Of a stretch of DNA of 64,000 bases, positions 42,395-53,200 are shown piece after piece. The notes beneath the pieces are model-generated. The model did no database searches, was not told the origin of the DNA, and saw only the letters and a list, made by a program, of their open reading frames with translations. Every line of letters starts with the position of its first letter. Position 1 is the first letter of the stretch. Position numbers and translations under genes: made by a program. The DNA comes from Xanthomonas codiaei (GTDB taxonomy: Bacteria; Pseudomonadota; Gammaproteobacteria; Xanthomonadales; Xanthomonadaceae): assembly GCF_002939785.1 (NCBI RefSeq), contig NZ_MDEC01000007.1, forward strand, positions 124,001-188,000, in the 5' to 3' direction.

Positions 42395-42552
42395 TGCACT
42401 GACACGAGGTCGCTCGCCCACCACCAATGCATGCAGGCAGTGGGGACATTGCACGCAGCCGGATGATCGTCAGGCGGTACCGCGCGGTCGACGTCGCTGT
42501 CGGCCAGGACACTGGGCACTGGGCACGCAACAGGCAAGGCGAAGGAACGAAC

Positions 42553-45500
42553 ATGCCGAACGGCCGTTGGAATCTGCGCAGGAAATACGGACGCCGTGCC
42601 TTCATCTGTGCAGTACTGATTCTTGCCGCCGGCCTGATTGCGGCCATCGTGTCCGGTGTGTGGTTGCAACGGCATAACGAACTGGAGCGCGACCAACGGT
42701 TTCAGTTTGTGGTGCGCACCCTGACGCGCAATATCAGCGAGCGCATGTATACCTTCGAGCACGGCCTGCGCGGCGCGCGCGGCGCGGTGATCGGCGCCGG
42801 CAGCGAGGTCATCAGTCGCGAACGGTTCACCTTGTACAGCCGCTCGCGGGATTATTCGCGCGAGTTTCCCGGTGTGCTGGGATACGGATACATCCATCGG
42901 GTTGCGCCCGCCGACGAGGCGCGATTCCTGGAAGCCGCACGTGCCGACGGCGCGCCGGACATCCATCGCCGTCCGTTGGCGCCGTGGGACGGCGAACGCT
43001 ACATCGTCCTGTATTTCGAACCGGAGTCGTCCGGCAACCGGCCCATCGGCCTGGACATCGCCTCCGAGCCGCGGCGGCGTGCGGCCGCCCTGCAGGCCGC
43101 GCGCGCCGGCGAACCGATCATGACCTCGCCGGTCTCGCTGTCGGGCTACCGCGTGCCCAGCGAAAGCGGCTTTCTGGTACTGCTGCCGGTGTATCGCGAA
43201 GGCATGCCGTTGCAGACCCCGCAACAGCGCATGGCGGCGACCAACGGCTGGGTGTATGCGCCCTTCAGCGTCGAGCAGATGGTCCGCAGCGCACTGGGCG
43301 AGCGCGACGACGTGGCGCTGGATCTGTCCGATCGCAACGAGCCCACCCATAACTTCTATCGCAGCGGCACGCCCGCCAGCGACAGTGCGCGGCGGCGGCC
43401 GGTCGTGCAGCTGCTGCCCATCTACGGTCGCACCTGGGTCATCACCGCCCATCCCACCGCCAGCTTCGTCGCCTCGCTCAACCAGACCTCGCCGTGGCTG
43501 GTCGGTGGCCTGGTGATGGCGACCTCGGTGCTGCTGGCTGCACTGCTGGGCCTGTACTTCAGCAACGGGCTGCGCCGCGAGGAAGTGCTGCGCAAGCAGA
43601 TGGAACTGGCCGCACTGGTCAGCCATTCCAGCGAAGCCATCGTTGCCGAGACGCCGGATGGCCGCATCACCCACTGGAACCCGGCCGCCGAAGCAATGTT
43701 CGGCTATGCCGCGGACGATGCGATCGGCCAGGACCTGAGCATGCTGCTGGCGCCGCAACCGTACACGATGCCGGACATCGACCAGCCCGACCAGCCGCAC
43801 CCGGTCAATGCGTCGGCGGCACTGAGCGTGCGCCACCGCGACGGGCATCAGGTGCATGTGCTAGCCAGCAAGGCACCGATCATCGAAGCGGACGAAACGC
43901 TCAGCGGCCACTCGCATTTCTTCCGCGACATCTCCGAGCGGGTACGCTCGCACCAGCGCATCATCGATCTGAACGCTTCGCTGGAACACCAGGTGGCCGA
44001 GCGCACCAGCGAACTGGTGAAGTTCTCGGTGCTGCAGCGCGCGATCCTGGCGCATGCCGGCTACGCCATCATCGCCACCGATTCCAGCGGGTTTGTCACC
44101 TTGTTCAATCCCGCCGCGGAGAAACTGCTGGGCTACGCCGCCGACGACGTGATCGGCCGGCGCAAGGCCAGCCAGTTCGTCGAGCTCGAAGAGCTGCAGG
44201 AGCGCGCGCACCGGCTGTCCGAACAGACCGGCACTCCGGTGGCGCCGACGCTGGAGGCGGTGGCCGCACTGACCAGCCTGGGCCGCAGCGATACCAGCGA
44301 ATGGACCTATGTCAGCCACGATGGTCGCCGCCTGCCGGTGCTGCTGACGCTGAGCACCCTGCGCGACGACAACGACCAGGTGATCGGCTATCTCGGCGTG
44401 GCGGTGGATCTCACCGAGCAGAAGCTGCACGAGAAGCAGCTGCGGCTGGCGATGGATGCGGCCAAGAGCGCCAACCAGTCCAAGTCCGATTTCCTGGCCA
44501 ACATGAGCCACGAAATCCGCACCCCGATGAATGCCATCCTCGGCATGCTGTATCTGCTCCAGCGCAGCGAACTTCCCGGTGCCGCCCAGGACATGGTCAC
44601 CAAGATCGACCGCTCGGCGCGCAGCCTACTGGAGATCATCAACGACATCCTGGACTTCTCCAAGATCGAGGCCGGGCGCATCGACCTGGAGCGTGCGCCG
44701 TTCGACCTCAACCAGCTGTTCGACAACATCGCCGACCTGATGCGCTCCTCGCTCAGCGCCAAGCCGGTGGAGATGATCGTCGAGCCCTTGCCGCGCGACA
44801 GCCGCTGGCTGCTGGGCGATGCGCTGCGCATCAACCAGGTGCTGGTCAACCTGGTGGGCAACGCGATCAAGTTCACCGAACAGGGCGAAGTGGTGCTCTC
44901 GGTGCGGCGCTTCCCCAGCGGCGACCCGAACAAGGTCAAGCTGCTGTTCTCGGTGCGCGATACCGGCATCGGCATTTCCAAGGAAAAGCAGAGCCTGATC
45001 TTCTCGCCGTTCCTGCAGGCCGATACCTCCACCAGCCGGCGCTACGGCGGTAGCGGCCTGGGCCTGACCATCAGCCGGCGGCTGATCGAGTTGATGGGCG
45101 GCGAGCTGGAAGTGGAGAGCGTGCCCGGCCGTGGCAGCGAGTTCTACTTCGTGGTGACGCTGGAAAAATCCGACCCGCCGGCCGCGCAGAGCGATGCGCC
45201 GCTGCCGCCGCCGGAGGCGATGCCGCGCGTGCTGATCGCCGACGACCACGATGCCGCACTCAACAACCTGGCGCGCATCGCCACCGAACTGGGCTGGCGC
45301 GTGGATGCGGTGGCCAGCGGCCAGGCCGCCCTGGCCGCGATCGAGCAGGCCACCGAACCCTACGACATCTTCCTGCTCGACTGGCGCATGCCCGACATCG
45401 ACGGCGTGGCCATCGCACGCCAGATCCGCGCGCGCGCCGCGCCCGGCCCGCACCCGGTGATCGTGATGGTCACCGCCTACGAACGCCGCCTGCTGGAGCA

Positions 45501-46647
45501 ACATCCCGAGCAGCAGGACCTGGATGCGGTGATGACCAAGCCGGTCACCAGCGTGGCGTTGCATCGCCTGGTGGAACAGCTGGCCGACGCGCGCCCCGGC
45601 GCACGTCCTGCCGCACCCACCTTCGTGTCGCGGCGGCTGGAAGGGGCCAACCTGCTGCTGGTGGACGACAGCGAAATCAATTGCGAGGTGGCGCAGCGCA
45701 TCCTCGAAGGCGAAGGCGCCATGGTCACCGTCGCCCACGATGGTGAGCAGGCGGTCAACGTGCTCAAGCGCGCGCCGGAGCTGTTCCAGCTGGTGCTGAT
45801 GGATGTGCAGATGCCGGTGGTGGACGGTTACGAGGCCACCCGCAGGCTGCGCCAGATCCCGGCCCTGGCCAGCCTGCCGGTGATCGCCCTCACCGCCGGC
45901 GCCTTCCGCCCGCAGCAGGAAAAGGCCCTGGAAGCGGGCATGAACGGTTTCATCGCCAAGCCGTTCAACGTGGAGGAACTGGTCACCGCGATCCGCCATT
46001 TCATGCACCCGGGCATGCGCCGCATCTCATCGCTGCCGCACGAGACCGACAGCAACGACGGTCCGGAATGGCAGCACAGCGACCCGGAGCTGCTGGACGC
46101 CGCGCGCGCGCGCAGCCTGTGGCGCGAACGCGAGCCGTACGCACGCTACCTGCGCAAGCTGCTGCGCGAAAACCCCGACCCGGCTGGCGTGGCAGCCGAG
46201 CATCTGCGCAACAACGCGTTGCCGGCGATCGGCGCCATGGCGCACAAGCTGCGTGGTGCGGCCGGGTCGCTGGCGCTGCCGGCCCTGGCTGGCGCGGCAG
46301 GCGATCTGGAGACCCGCATCGAGGATGGCCATGACATCACCGCCGCATTGAGCGCGCTGCAGGACATCATGCAGCGCACGGCCGATGCGATCCGCGCCTT
46401 CCTGCAACACGACACCGATGAGACCGGCAGCGATGGCGACGAGGCCGCGCTCGATGCCGACAGCGTGCAGATCCTGGAGGCGGCTTTCGCCAGCGACGAT
46501 GCCGACAAGATCGACCACGCCCTGTTGATTTGCGCACCGCGCCTGGCGCGTACGCTGCGGGAAGAACTGCAACGGTCGGTGGAGGATTTCGACTTCCGCC
46601 GCGCCGAAGCCACCCTGCGCGACTGGCAGGCCACCCACCCACGCTGA
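42553..46647 (+). CDS. CHASE-PAS-PAS hybrid sensor histidine kinase with two receivers and HPt
   Basis: A 1364-residue membrane sensor. Helices at about 16-38 and 314-338 enclose a periplasmic CHASE domain (ERMYTFEHGLRGARGAV, FPGVLGYGYIHRV). Two PAS domains follow (about 350-470 and 495-620), then HisKA with His653 (NMSHEIRTPMNAILGM), the ATPase domain (NLVGNAIKFTE, DTGIGIS, GGSGLGLTIS), receiver 1 with Asp943, receiver 2 with Asp1084 and a C-terminal HPt with His1231 (AHKLRGAAGS). All phosphorelay residues are intact. AAGGA about 6 nt before the ATG supports this start. The HD-GYP response regulator follows 33 bp later and is the likely final target. CHASE ligands in other organisms include cytokinins, but none is established here. 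Confidence 0.95.
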   Translation: MPNGRWNLRRKYGRRAFICAVLILAAGLIAAIVSGVWLQRHNELERDQRFQFVVRTLTRNISERMYTFEHGLRGARGAVIGAGSEVISRERFTLYSRSRDYSREFPGVLGYGYIHRVAPADEARFLEAARADGAPDIHRRPLAPWDGERYIVLYFEPESSGNRPIGLDIASEPRRRAAALQAARAGEPIMTSPVSLSGYRVPSESGFLVLLPVYREGMPLQTPQQRMAATNGWVYAPFSVEQMVRSALGERDDVALDLSDRNEPTHNFYRSGTPASDSARRRPVVQLLPIYGRTWVITAHPTASFVASLNQTSPWLVGGLVMATSVLLAALLGLYFSNGLRREEVLRKQMELAALVSHSSEAIVAETPDGRITHWNPAAEAMFGYAADDAIGQDLSMLLAPQPYTMPDIDQPDQPHPVNASAALSVRHRDGHQVHVLASKAPIIEADETLSGHSHFFRDISERVRSHQRIIDLNASLEHQVAERTSELVKFSVLQRAILAHAGYAIIATDSSGFVTLFNPAAEKLLGYAADDVIGRRKASQFVELEELQERAHRLSEQTGTPVAPTLEAVAALTSLGRSDTSEWTYVSHDGRRLPVLLTLSTLRDDNDQVIGYLGVAVDLTEQKLHEKQLRLAMDAAKSANQSKSDFLANMSHEIRTPMNAILGMLYLLQRSELPGAAQDMVTKIDRSARSLLEIINDILDFSKIEAGRIDLERAPFDLNQLFDNIADLMRSSLSAKPVEMIVEPLPRDSRWLLGDALRINQVLVNLVGNAIKFTEQGEVVLSVRRFPSGDPNKVKLLFSVRDTGIGISKEKQSLIFSPFLQADTSTSRRYGGSGLGLTISRRLIELMGGELEVESVPGRGSEFYFVVTLEKSDPPAAQSDAPLPPPEAMPRVLIADDHDAALNNLARIATELGWRVDAVASGQAALAAIEQATEPYDIFLLDWRMPDIDGVAIARQIRARAAPGPHPVIVMVTAYERRLLEQHPEQQDLDAVMTKPVTSVALHRLVEQLADARPGARPAAPTFVSRRLEGANLLLVDDSEINCEVAQRILEGEGAMVTVAHDGEQAVNVLKRAPELFQLVLMDVQMPVVDGYEATRRLRQIPALASLPVIALTAGAFRPQQEKALEAGMNGFIAKPFNVEELVTAIRHFMHPGMRRISSLPHETDSNDGPEWQHSDPELLDAARARSLWREREPYARYLRKLLRENPDPAGVAAEHLRNNALPAIGAMAHKLRGAAGSLALPALAGAAGDLETRIEDGHDITAALSALQDIMQRTADAIRAFLQHDTDETGSDGDEAALDADSVQILEAAFASDDADKIDHALLICAPRLARTLREELQRSVEDFDFRRAEATLRDWQATHPR

Positions 46648-46680
46648 GGGCGATCTCCCGTACCGCTGCAAGGACCTCCC

Positions 46681-47673
46681 ATGCCGTCCCGTCCCCTGCT
46701 CTGTGTCGACGACGAGTCCAGCAACCTGGCGACGCTGCGCCAGTTGTTGCGCGAGGACTTTCCGCTGGTGTTCGCCAAGTCCGGTGGCGAAGCGCTGGAA
46801 GCGGTGAGCCGGCATTGCCCGGCGTTGATCCTGCTGGACGTGGAATTGCCGGACATGGACGGCTACGCGGTGGCACGTACGCTCAAGCAACAGCCGTCCA
46901 GCAGTGCCATCCCGATCCTGTTCGTCACCTCGCGCAACAGCGCGCACGACGAACGCGCCGGGCTGGAGGCGGGCGCGGCCGATTACGTCAGCAAGCCCTA
47001 TTCCCCGGCCCTGCTCAAGGTTCGCATCGGTACGCAGCTCAAGTTGGCCGAGAGCGCGCGCCTGGCGCAGCAGTACCGCGATGCGATCCACCTGTTGGGC
47101 ACGGCCGGCCAGGGCCAGGACGTGGACACCGGCGCGCATATCTGGCGCATGGCCGCCTATGCCCGCGTGCTGGCCGAAGCGGCCGGCTGGTCGCCGCAGC
47201 AGGCACAGCTGCTGCAGGACGCCGCACCCTTGCACGATGCCGGCAAGATCGCGGTACCCGGCAGCATCCTGCACAAGCCCGATGCGCTGGACGAGCACGA
47301 ACGCTCGGTGGTGCGGCAACACCCGCAGGCCGGCCACGACCTGCTGCGCCACGGGCGCGGACCGGTGTTCCAGCTGGCCGCCGACATCGCGCTGCACCAC
47401 CACGAATGCTGGGATGGCAGCGGCTACCCGCACGGCCTGGCCGGCGAGGCCATTCCCGAAGCCGCGCGCCTGGTGGCGGTGGCGGACGTATTCGACGCGC
47501 TGTGCGGACGGCGCGCCTACAAGGCCCCATGGACGGTGGAAGACGCCATGCGCAAGCTGGAAAGCATGTCCGGCAAGCAACTGGAACCGCGCCTGGTGCA
47601 GCACTTCCGCCAGGCGCTGCCGCAGATCCTGCAGATCAAGGACGCCTGGGACAGCCCGACGCCGCAGCGCTGA
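46681..47673 (+). CDS. Response regulator with HD-GYP c-di-GMP phosphodiesterase domain
   Basis: A 330-residue two-domain protein. The receiver (about 4-122) has Asp10-Asp11, phospho-acceptor Asp53 (LLDVELPD) and Lys105 (VSKPYS). The HD-GYP domain (about 140-325) has His185-Asp186 in PLHDAGKIAVPGSIL, the HHHECWDGSGYP motif (239-250) and VADVFDALCGRRAYK, all expected for an active bimetal phosphodiesterase hydrolysing c-di-GMP. It resembles RpfG in architecture. The gene follows the hybrid kinase on the same strand at short distance, so the pair probably forms one phosphorelay lowering c-di-GMP. It opposes the diguanylate cyclase at 29221 in chemistry. Confidence 0.95.
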   Translation: MPSRPLLCVDDESSNLATLRQLLREDFPLVFAKSGGEALEAVSRHCPALILLDVELPDMDGYAVARTLKQQPSSSAIPILFVTSRNSAHDERAGLEAGAADYVSKPYSPALLKVRIGTQLKLAESARLAQQYRDAIHLLGTAGQGQDVDTGAHIWRMAAYARVLAEAAGWSPQQAQLLQDAAPLHDAGKIAVPGSILHKPDALDEHERSVVRQHPQAGHDLLRHGRGPVFQLAADIALHHHECWDGSGYPHGLAGEAIPEAARLVAVADVFDALCGRRAYKAPWTVEDAMRKLESMSGKQLEPRLVQHFRQALPQILQIKDAWDSPTPQR

Positions 47674-48648
47674 TTCGGGGAGCTGAGACAACTGCCCATT
47701 CGCGATCTCAGGTTGGCTGTCTTCCGCCGCATCCTCACCCCAACTCCTCTCCCGCAGGGAGAGGGACTTTCCCCAGCGCGATCCCTGTCCGCGTGCTGCA
47801 TCTTGATCCTTCTCCCTTCGGGAGAAGGTGGCGCGTAGCGCCGGATGAGGGGTGCGGGCAGCCCGGGGATGACCAGTCAGGTTGGCTGTCTTCCGCCGCA
47901 CCCTCACCCAACTCTTCTCCCGCAGGGAGAGGGGCTTTCCCCAGCGGCGATCCCTGTCCGCGTGCTGCATCTTTGATCCTTCTCCCTTCGGGAGAAGGTG
48001 GCGCGTAGCGCCGGATGAGGGTGCGGACAGCTCGGGGACGACCAGTCAGGTTGGTTGTCTTCCGCCGTACCCTCACCCCTCTCCCGCAGGGAGAGGGGCT
48101 TTCCCGAGGCGCGATCCCTGTCCGCGTGCTGCATCTTGATCCTTCTCCCATCGGTAGAAGGTGGCGCGTAGCACCGGATGAGGGTGCGGGCAGCTCGGGG
48201 ACGACCAGTCAGGTTGGTTATCTTCCGCCGCACCCTCACCCCAACCCCTCTCCCGCAGGGAGAGGGGTTTTCCCCGGGCGCGATCCCTATCCGCGTGGTG
48301 CGTCTTCACCCTTCTCCCTGCGAGAGAAGGTGGCAGGTAGCGCCGGATGAGGGTGCGGGCAGCTCGGGGAGGACCAGCCGAAGATGCATCCCTTAGCGTG
48401 CCTATATCGTCATTGCGCGCGATCACGTCACACCAGCCGCCTTCGCCGCCCACCTTCGCATCACGCCGACACCCGCCACCAAACCACCGCCTCTGCATCG
48501 CCAAGCACGCACTGTTACCCACGTGCGCTTGAACCCCGCCCCACACCAGCGGACAATACAGATGTTGCGCCGCACAACACCGTGCGACGCGGGCCGATCC
48601 GGCTGCCCCTCGCGGCGCCGTCGATACGGCCCGGCAACCGAGAGTCCG
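47674..48648. other. 975-bp intergenic region dominated by a tandem array
   Basis: The four-unit array fills 47710-48378. The remaining 270 bp before the MFS gene should contain its promoter; I found no clear -10/-35. No gene is supported; frames on either strand follow the repeat period. Confidence 0.7.
47710..48378. repeat. Tandem array of four ~167-bp units with two hairpins each
   Basis: Units start with AGGTTGG at 47710, 47879, 48048 and 48211 (169, 169, 163 and 168 bp). Each contains CTCTCCCGCAGGGAGAGG and CCTTCTCCCTTCGGGAGAAGG (the latter altered in units 3 and 4), then GCGCGTAGCGCCGGATGAGG, and ends with GACCAGTC (GACCAGC in the last). The second hairpin and GGATGAGG tail relate it to the single elements at 10469, 23469 and 24070 in inverse orientation. 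Confidence 0.9.
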
Positions 48649-50076
48649 ATGTCCTCCAGCGTGTCCGAGGCCGGCGCCGCGCCGCCGTCCTATCCCGATT
48701 ACCGCATCATTTCGCTGATCCTGGCCTGCGCCATCTTCATGGAGCAGATGGACGCCACCGTGCTGGCGACCGCGCTGCCGACCCTGGCGCGCGACTTCGG
48801 CGTCGCCGCGCCGGCGATGAGCATCGCCATGACCAGCTACCTGCTGGCCCTGGCGGTGCTGATCCCGGCCAGCGGCGCGATCGCCGACCGCTTCGGCCTG
48901 CGCCGTGTGTTCGGCGCCTCGATCTGGGTGTTCGTGGGCGGCTCGATCCTGTGTTCGCTGGCCGACAGCCTGCCCACCATGGTGGCCGCCCGCGTGCTGC
49001 AAGGCGCCGGCGGGGCGATGATGGCGCCGCTGGGCCGGCTGATCCTGCTGCGCACGGTGGAGCGCCGCCACCTGGTGTCGGCGATGGCCTGGACCCTGGT
49101 GCCGGCCTTCATCGGCCCGATGCTGGGCCCGCCGCTGGGCGGGTTTTTCGTCTCGTATCTGGATTGGCGCTGGATCTTCTACATCAACGTGCCGATCGGC
49201 ATCGCCGGTTTCCTGTTGATGCGTCGCTTCATCCCGGAGATTCCCAACGAATCGGTGCCGGCACGGTTCGACCTGCGCGGCTTCGTGCTGTGCGGCACCG
49301 CGCTGGGCTGCCTGCTGTTCGGCCTGGAGATGGTCAGCCAGCACGACGGTCTTGGCGTGGCCAGCTGGCTGCTGGCGATCGGCGCCAGCGCGGCCATCGG
49401 CTATCTGTGGCATGCGCGCCGCCACCCCGCTCCGCTGCTGGACCTGACCCTGCTGCGCATCGACTCGTTCCGGCTGTCGGTGATCGGCGGCGCGTTGATG
49501 CGCATCACCCAGGGCGCGCACCCGTTCCTGCTGCCGCTGCTGTTCCAGATCGGCTTCGGCTTCAGCGCCGCGCACAGCGGCCGGCTGATCCTGGCAACCG
49601 CACTGGGCGCACTGCTGATGCGCAGCATCACTCCGCAGCTGCTGCGCCGCTTCGGCTACCGCAACAGCCTGATCGGCAACGGCGTGCTGGCCAGCCTGGG
49701 CTATATGGTGTGCGCGCTGTTCCGCCCCGACTGGCCGCCGGCGCTGATGTTCGCCCTGCTGCTGTGCTGCGGCGCGTTCATGTCGTTCCAGTTCGCCGCC
49801 TACAACACTATTGCCTACGAAAGCGTGCCCACCGCGCGCATGAGCCGCGCCAGCAGCCTGTACACCACGCTGCAGCAATTGATGCTCTCGGTCGGCGTCT
49901 GCGCCGGCGCGATGATCCTCAACCTGGCGATGCTGGCCGGCGGTCACGCCCAGCCCCGGCAGGGAGACTTTTCGCTGGCCTTCTGCGTGGTCAGCCTGAT
50001 CTCGCTCAGCGCCACCTGGTGGCATCTGCGCTTCGACAAGCATGCCGGGCAGGAAATGAGCGGGCATCGGGCGTAG
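48649..50076 (+). CDS. DHA2-type multidrug MFS transporter
   Basis: A 475-residue permease with about 13-14 helices. MEQMDATVLATALPTLARDFGV in helix 1 and SYLLALAVLIPASGAIADRFGLRRVF are typical of the EmrB/QacA group. No membrane fusion protein lies beside it, so it probably works alone as a proton-driven exporter. The ATG at 48649 is the first start that leaves the N-terminus short before helix 1; longer upstream frames look spurious. It converges on the glutamate dehydrogenase gene, with a bidirectional terminator between. Confidence 0.9.
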   Translation: MSSSVSEAGAAPPSYPDYRIISLILACAIFMEQMDATVLATALPTLARDFGVAAPAMSIAMTSYLLALAVLIPASGAIADRFGLRRVFGASIWVFVGGSILCSLADSLPTMVAARVLQGAGGAMMAPLGRLILLRTVERRHLVSAMAWTLVPAFIGPMLGPPLGGFFVSYLDWRWIFYINVPIGIAGFLLMRRFIPEIPNESVPARFDLRGFVLCGTALGCLLFGLEMVSQHDGLGVASWLLAIGASAAIGYLWHARRHPAPLLDLTLLRIDSFRLSVIGGALMRITQGAHPFLLPLLFQIGFGFSAAHSGRLILATALGALLMRSITPQLLRRFGYRNSLIGNGVLASLGYMVCALFRPDWPPALMFALLLCCGAFMSFQFAAYNTIAYESVPTARMSRASSLYTTLQQLMLSVGVCAGAMILNLAMLAGGHAQPRQGDFSLAFCVVSLISLSATWWHLRFDKHAGQEMSGHRA

Positions 50077-50170
50077 GCGGGCATCGCAACGATGCCGCGG
50101 GAAGTCGGCGCATTTTTGCCGCTGACCGGGGATGACGCGATCGACACCGTGGTCTCGCGGTGTGCCCGAC

Positions 50171-50203
50171 ACGAAACGGCCGCCAGGACGGCGGCCGTTT
50201 CGT
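50171..50203. terminator. Bidirectional terminator-like hairpin
   Basis: ACGAAACGGCCGCC (50171-50184) pairs perfectly with GGCGGCCGTTTCGT (50190-50203) around AGGAC. It lies between the converging MFS gene (ends 50076) and the glutamate dehydrogenase gene (ends 50269). The T-run is short (GTTTCGTT), so termination may be partly structural. Confidence 0.8.
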
Positions 50204-50268
50204 TGCATCCTTCGATGATCTGAAGCGATGACGACGAAGCCTGCGCTCCGTCGCCACCTGGCGCACGC

Positions 50269-53200
50269 CTACACCCCGTGCGCCGCCAGCTGCCCCAAGC
50301 GCTGCACCGCCACCGACACGGTGGGGTAGTCCAGGGTCTTCTGCTCGGCCACGTCGGCGAGCATGGCCAGGGTGAAGCGCAGGCTGGAATCGTCGCGCGC
50401 CATCCAGTTGGCCACCTTGTCCTCGGCACTGCCGCCCGGCATGGTCAGCACCTGGCCCACCAGCGCACGCTGATGGGCGGCCAGTTCGTCGCGCAGCACG
50501 CCACGTGCCACCGCATGCCAGCGGCCGTTGACCTCCAGAGCGTCGATCTGCTCGAACAACCACGGCAGGCGCAGCGCATCGCCGAGGCGGAAATGCACCT
50601 TGGACACTTCCACCGGCTTGAGCTTGCGGGTGCGTGCGGTTTCGATGATGTCGAAGGCCGGTTCCAGATAGCGCAACTCGGACAGCTGCTGTGCCAGTGC
50701 CGGCGGCAGGCCCTTGTCCTGCCATTCCTGCACGCTGGCTTCGTACAGCGGCCGCTGGGTGTCGGCCAGCACGCCCGATGCCACCCGGATATCGTTGAAC
50801 GGGCCGTGGTAACGCTCCACCGCCGCGGTGATGCCCGGCATCTGGCCAGGACGCAGCAACAGCCAGCGCACGAACGAGCGTTGCAGGCGCCAGATCACTT
50901 CCAACGCATCGATCTGCACCGACTCGGGCACCTTGCCGTCCAGCGCATCGATCTGCGTCCACAGCGCGCGTGCATCCAGCGTTTCGCGGCTGATGGTGTA
51001 GGCCTTGGCCACCTCGCCGATGCTGCGGCCGGTGTCTTCCTGCATGCGCATCAGGAAGGTGGCACCCATGCGGTTGATGGTGGTGTTGGTCACCGCGGTG
51101 GCGATGATCTCGCGCTTGAGGCGATGACGCTCCATCGCATCGGCGTACTTCTTCTGCAGCGGCTGCGGGAAGTAACGCTGCAATTCCTTGGACAGGTACG
51201 GGTCTTCGGGAATATCCGATTCCAGCAGCTGCTGGAACGCCACCAGCTTGGAATACGACAACAGTACCGACAGTTCCGGCCGGGTCAGGCCCTGCCCGCG
51301 CGCCTTGCGTGCGGAGAGCTCGGCATCGGACGGCAGGAACTCGATCTGCCGGTCCAGCAGACCCTGCAGTTCCAGCGTGCGGATGAAGTGCTGCTTGGAG
51401 CCCAGGCGCTTGACGCTCATGCGCTCCATCAGGCTGATGGCCTGGTTCTGGCGGTAGTTGTCCCACAGCACCAGCTCGGCCACTTCGTCGGTCATCGACG
51501 CCAGCAGCTTGTTGCGTGCGTCATAGGTGAGCTTCTTGGCCTGCACCATGTCGTTGAGCAGGATCTTGATGTTCACCTCGTGGTCGGAGGTGTCCACGCC
51601 GGCCGAGTTGTCGATGAAGTCGGAGTTGAGCAGCACGCCGGCCTGCGCGGCCTCGATGCGGCCCAGCTGGGTCAGGCCCAGGTTGCCGCCCTCGCCCACC
51701 ACCTTGCAACGCAGCTCGCCGCCGTTGACGCGCAGGCCGTTGTTGGCACGGTCGCCCACATCGGCATGCGATTCGCTGGCCGCCTTGACGTAGGTGCCGA
51801 TGCCGCCGTTCCAGAACAGGTCCACCGGCGCCTTGAGGATGGCGTTCATCAGCTCGTTGGGCGAGAGCTGCTTGACGTTGGCATCCAGGCCCAGCGCTTC
51901 GCGTACCGGCGCGCTGATGTCGATGGATTTGAGCGTGCGCGGATAGATGCCGCCACCGGCGCTGATCAGCTTGGCGTCGTAGTCGGCCCAGCTGGAGCGC
52001 GGCAGCTTGAACAGGCGATCTCTCTCAGCGAACGACACCGCCGCATCCGGATTCGGGTCCAGGAAGATATGGCGGTGGTCGAACGCGGCCAGCAACCGGA
52101 TATGCCTTGAGAGCAGCATGCCGTTGCCGAACACGTCGCCGGACATGTCGCCGATGCCGACCACGCTGAAATCCTGGCTCTGGCAATCGCGATCCATCGC
52201 GCGGAAGTGGCGCTTGACCGATTCCCACGCGCCGCGCGCGGTGATGCCCATGCCCTTGTGGTCGTAGCCCACCGAGCCGCCGGAGGCGAACGCATCGCCC
52301 AGCCAGAAGCCGTGGTCCAGCGCCAGGCCATTGGCGATGTCGGAGAAGGTGGCCGTGCCCTTGTCGGCTGCAACGACCAGATACGGGTCGTCCTGGTCGT
52401 GGCGCACCACCTGCGGCGGCGGCACGATCTTGCCACCGACGATGTTGTCGGTGATGTCGAGCAGGCCCTGGATGAACAGCTTGTAGCAGGCGATGCCTTC
52501 GGCCTGGATCGCATCACGGTCGCCGCCGACCGGCGAACGCTTGACGTAGAAACCGCCCTTGGCGCCGACCGGCACGATGACGGTGTTCTTGACCATCTGC
52601 GCCTTGACCAGCCCCAGCACCTCGGTGCGGAAGTCCTCGCGGCGGTCCGACCAGCGCAGGCCGCCGCGCGCCACCGCGCCAAAGCGCAGGTGCACGCCTT
52701 CCACGCGCGGGCCGTACACGAAGATCTCGCGATACGGGCGCGGCTTGGGCAGGTCGGGCACCAGCGCCGAATCCAGCTTGAAGCTGATGCAGTGGCCATG
52801 CTTGCCCTGTTTATCGGCCTGGTAGTAGTTGGTGCGCAAGGTCGCATCGATCACGTCGATGAAGCTGCGCAGGATGCGGTCTTCGTCCAGGCTGGAGACG
52901 CGGTCCATCAGTTTGAGCAAGGTGGCGCGAGTGGCTTCCTGCTGCGCATCGCGGTCGCTGCCGCGTGCCTCCAGTACCGGCTCCAGTGCTTTCAGCGTGG
53001 CCTCGTCGCCGCCTGCCAGCGCGGACAGTTCTTCGCGCAGGCGCTCCTGGCCGGCGAAGATCTGCGCCTTGGTTTCCGAGCCGGTGGACGGGTCGAAGCG
53101 CGCTTCGAACAGTTCCACCAACAGGCGCGCCAGCAACGGATAGCGGGTGAAAGTGGCCTCGACATAGGCCTGCGAGAACGGCACTGCGGTCTGCAGCAGG

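Noticed and set aside
47710-48378. CRISPR array or repetitive protein gene
   Set aside because: Units are about 167 bp with no unique spacers, unit lengths are not all multiples of three, and the hairpins fit intergenic repeats rather than coding sequence.
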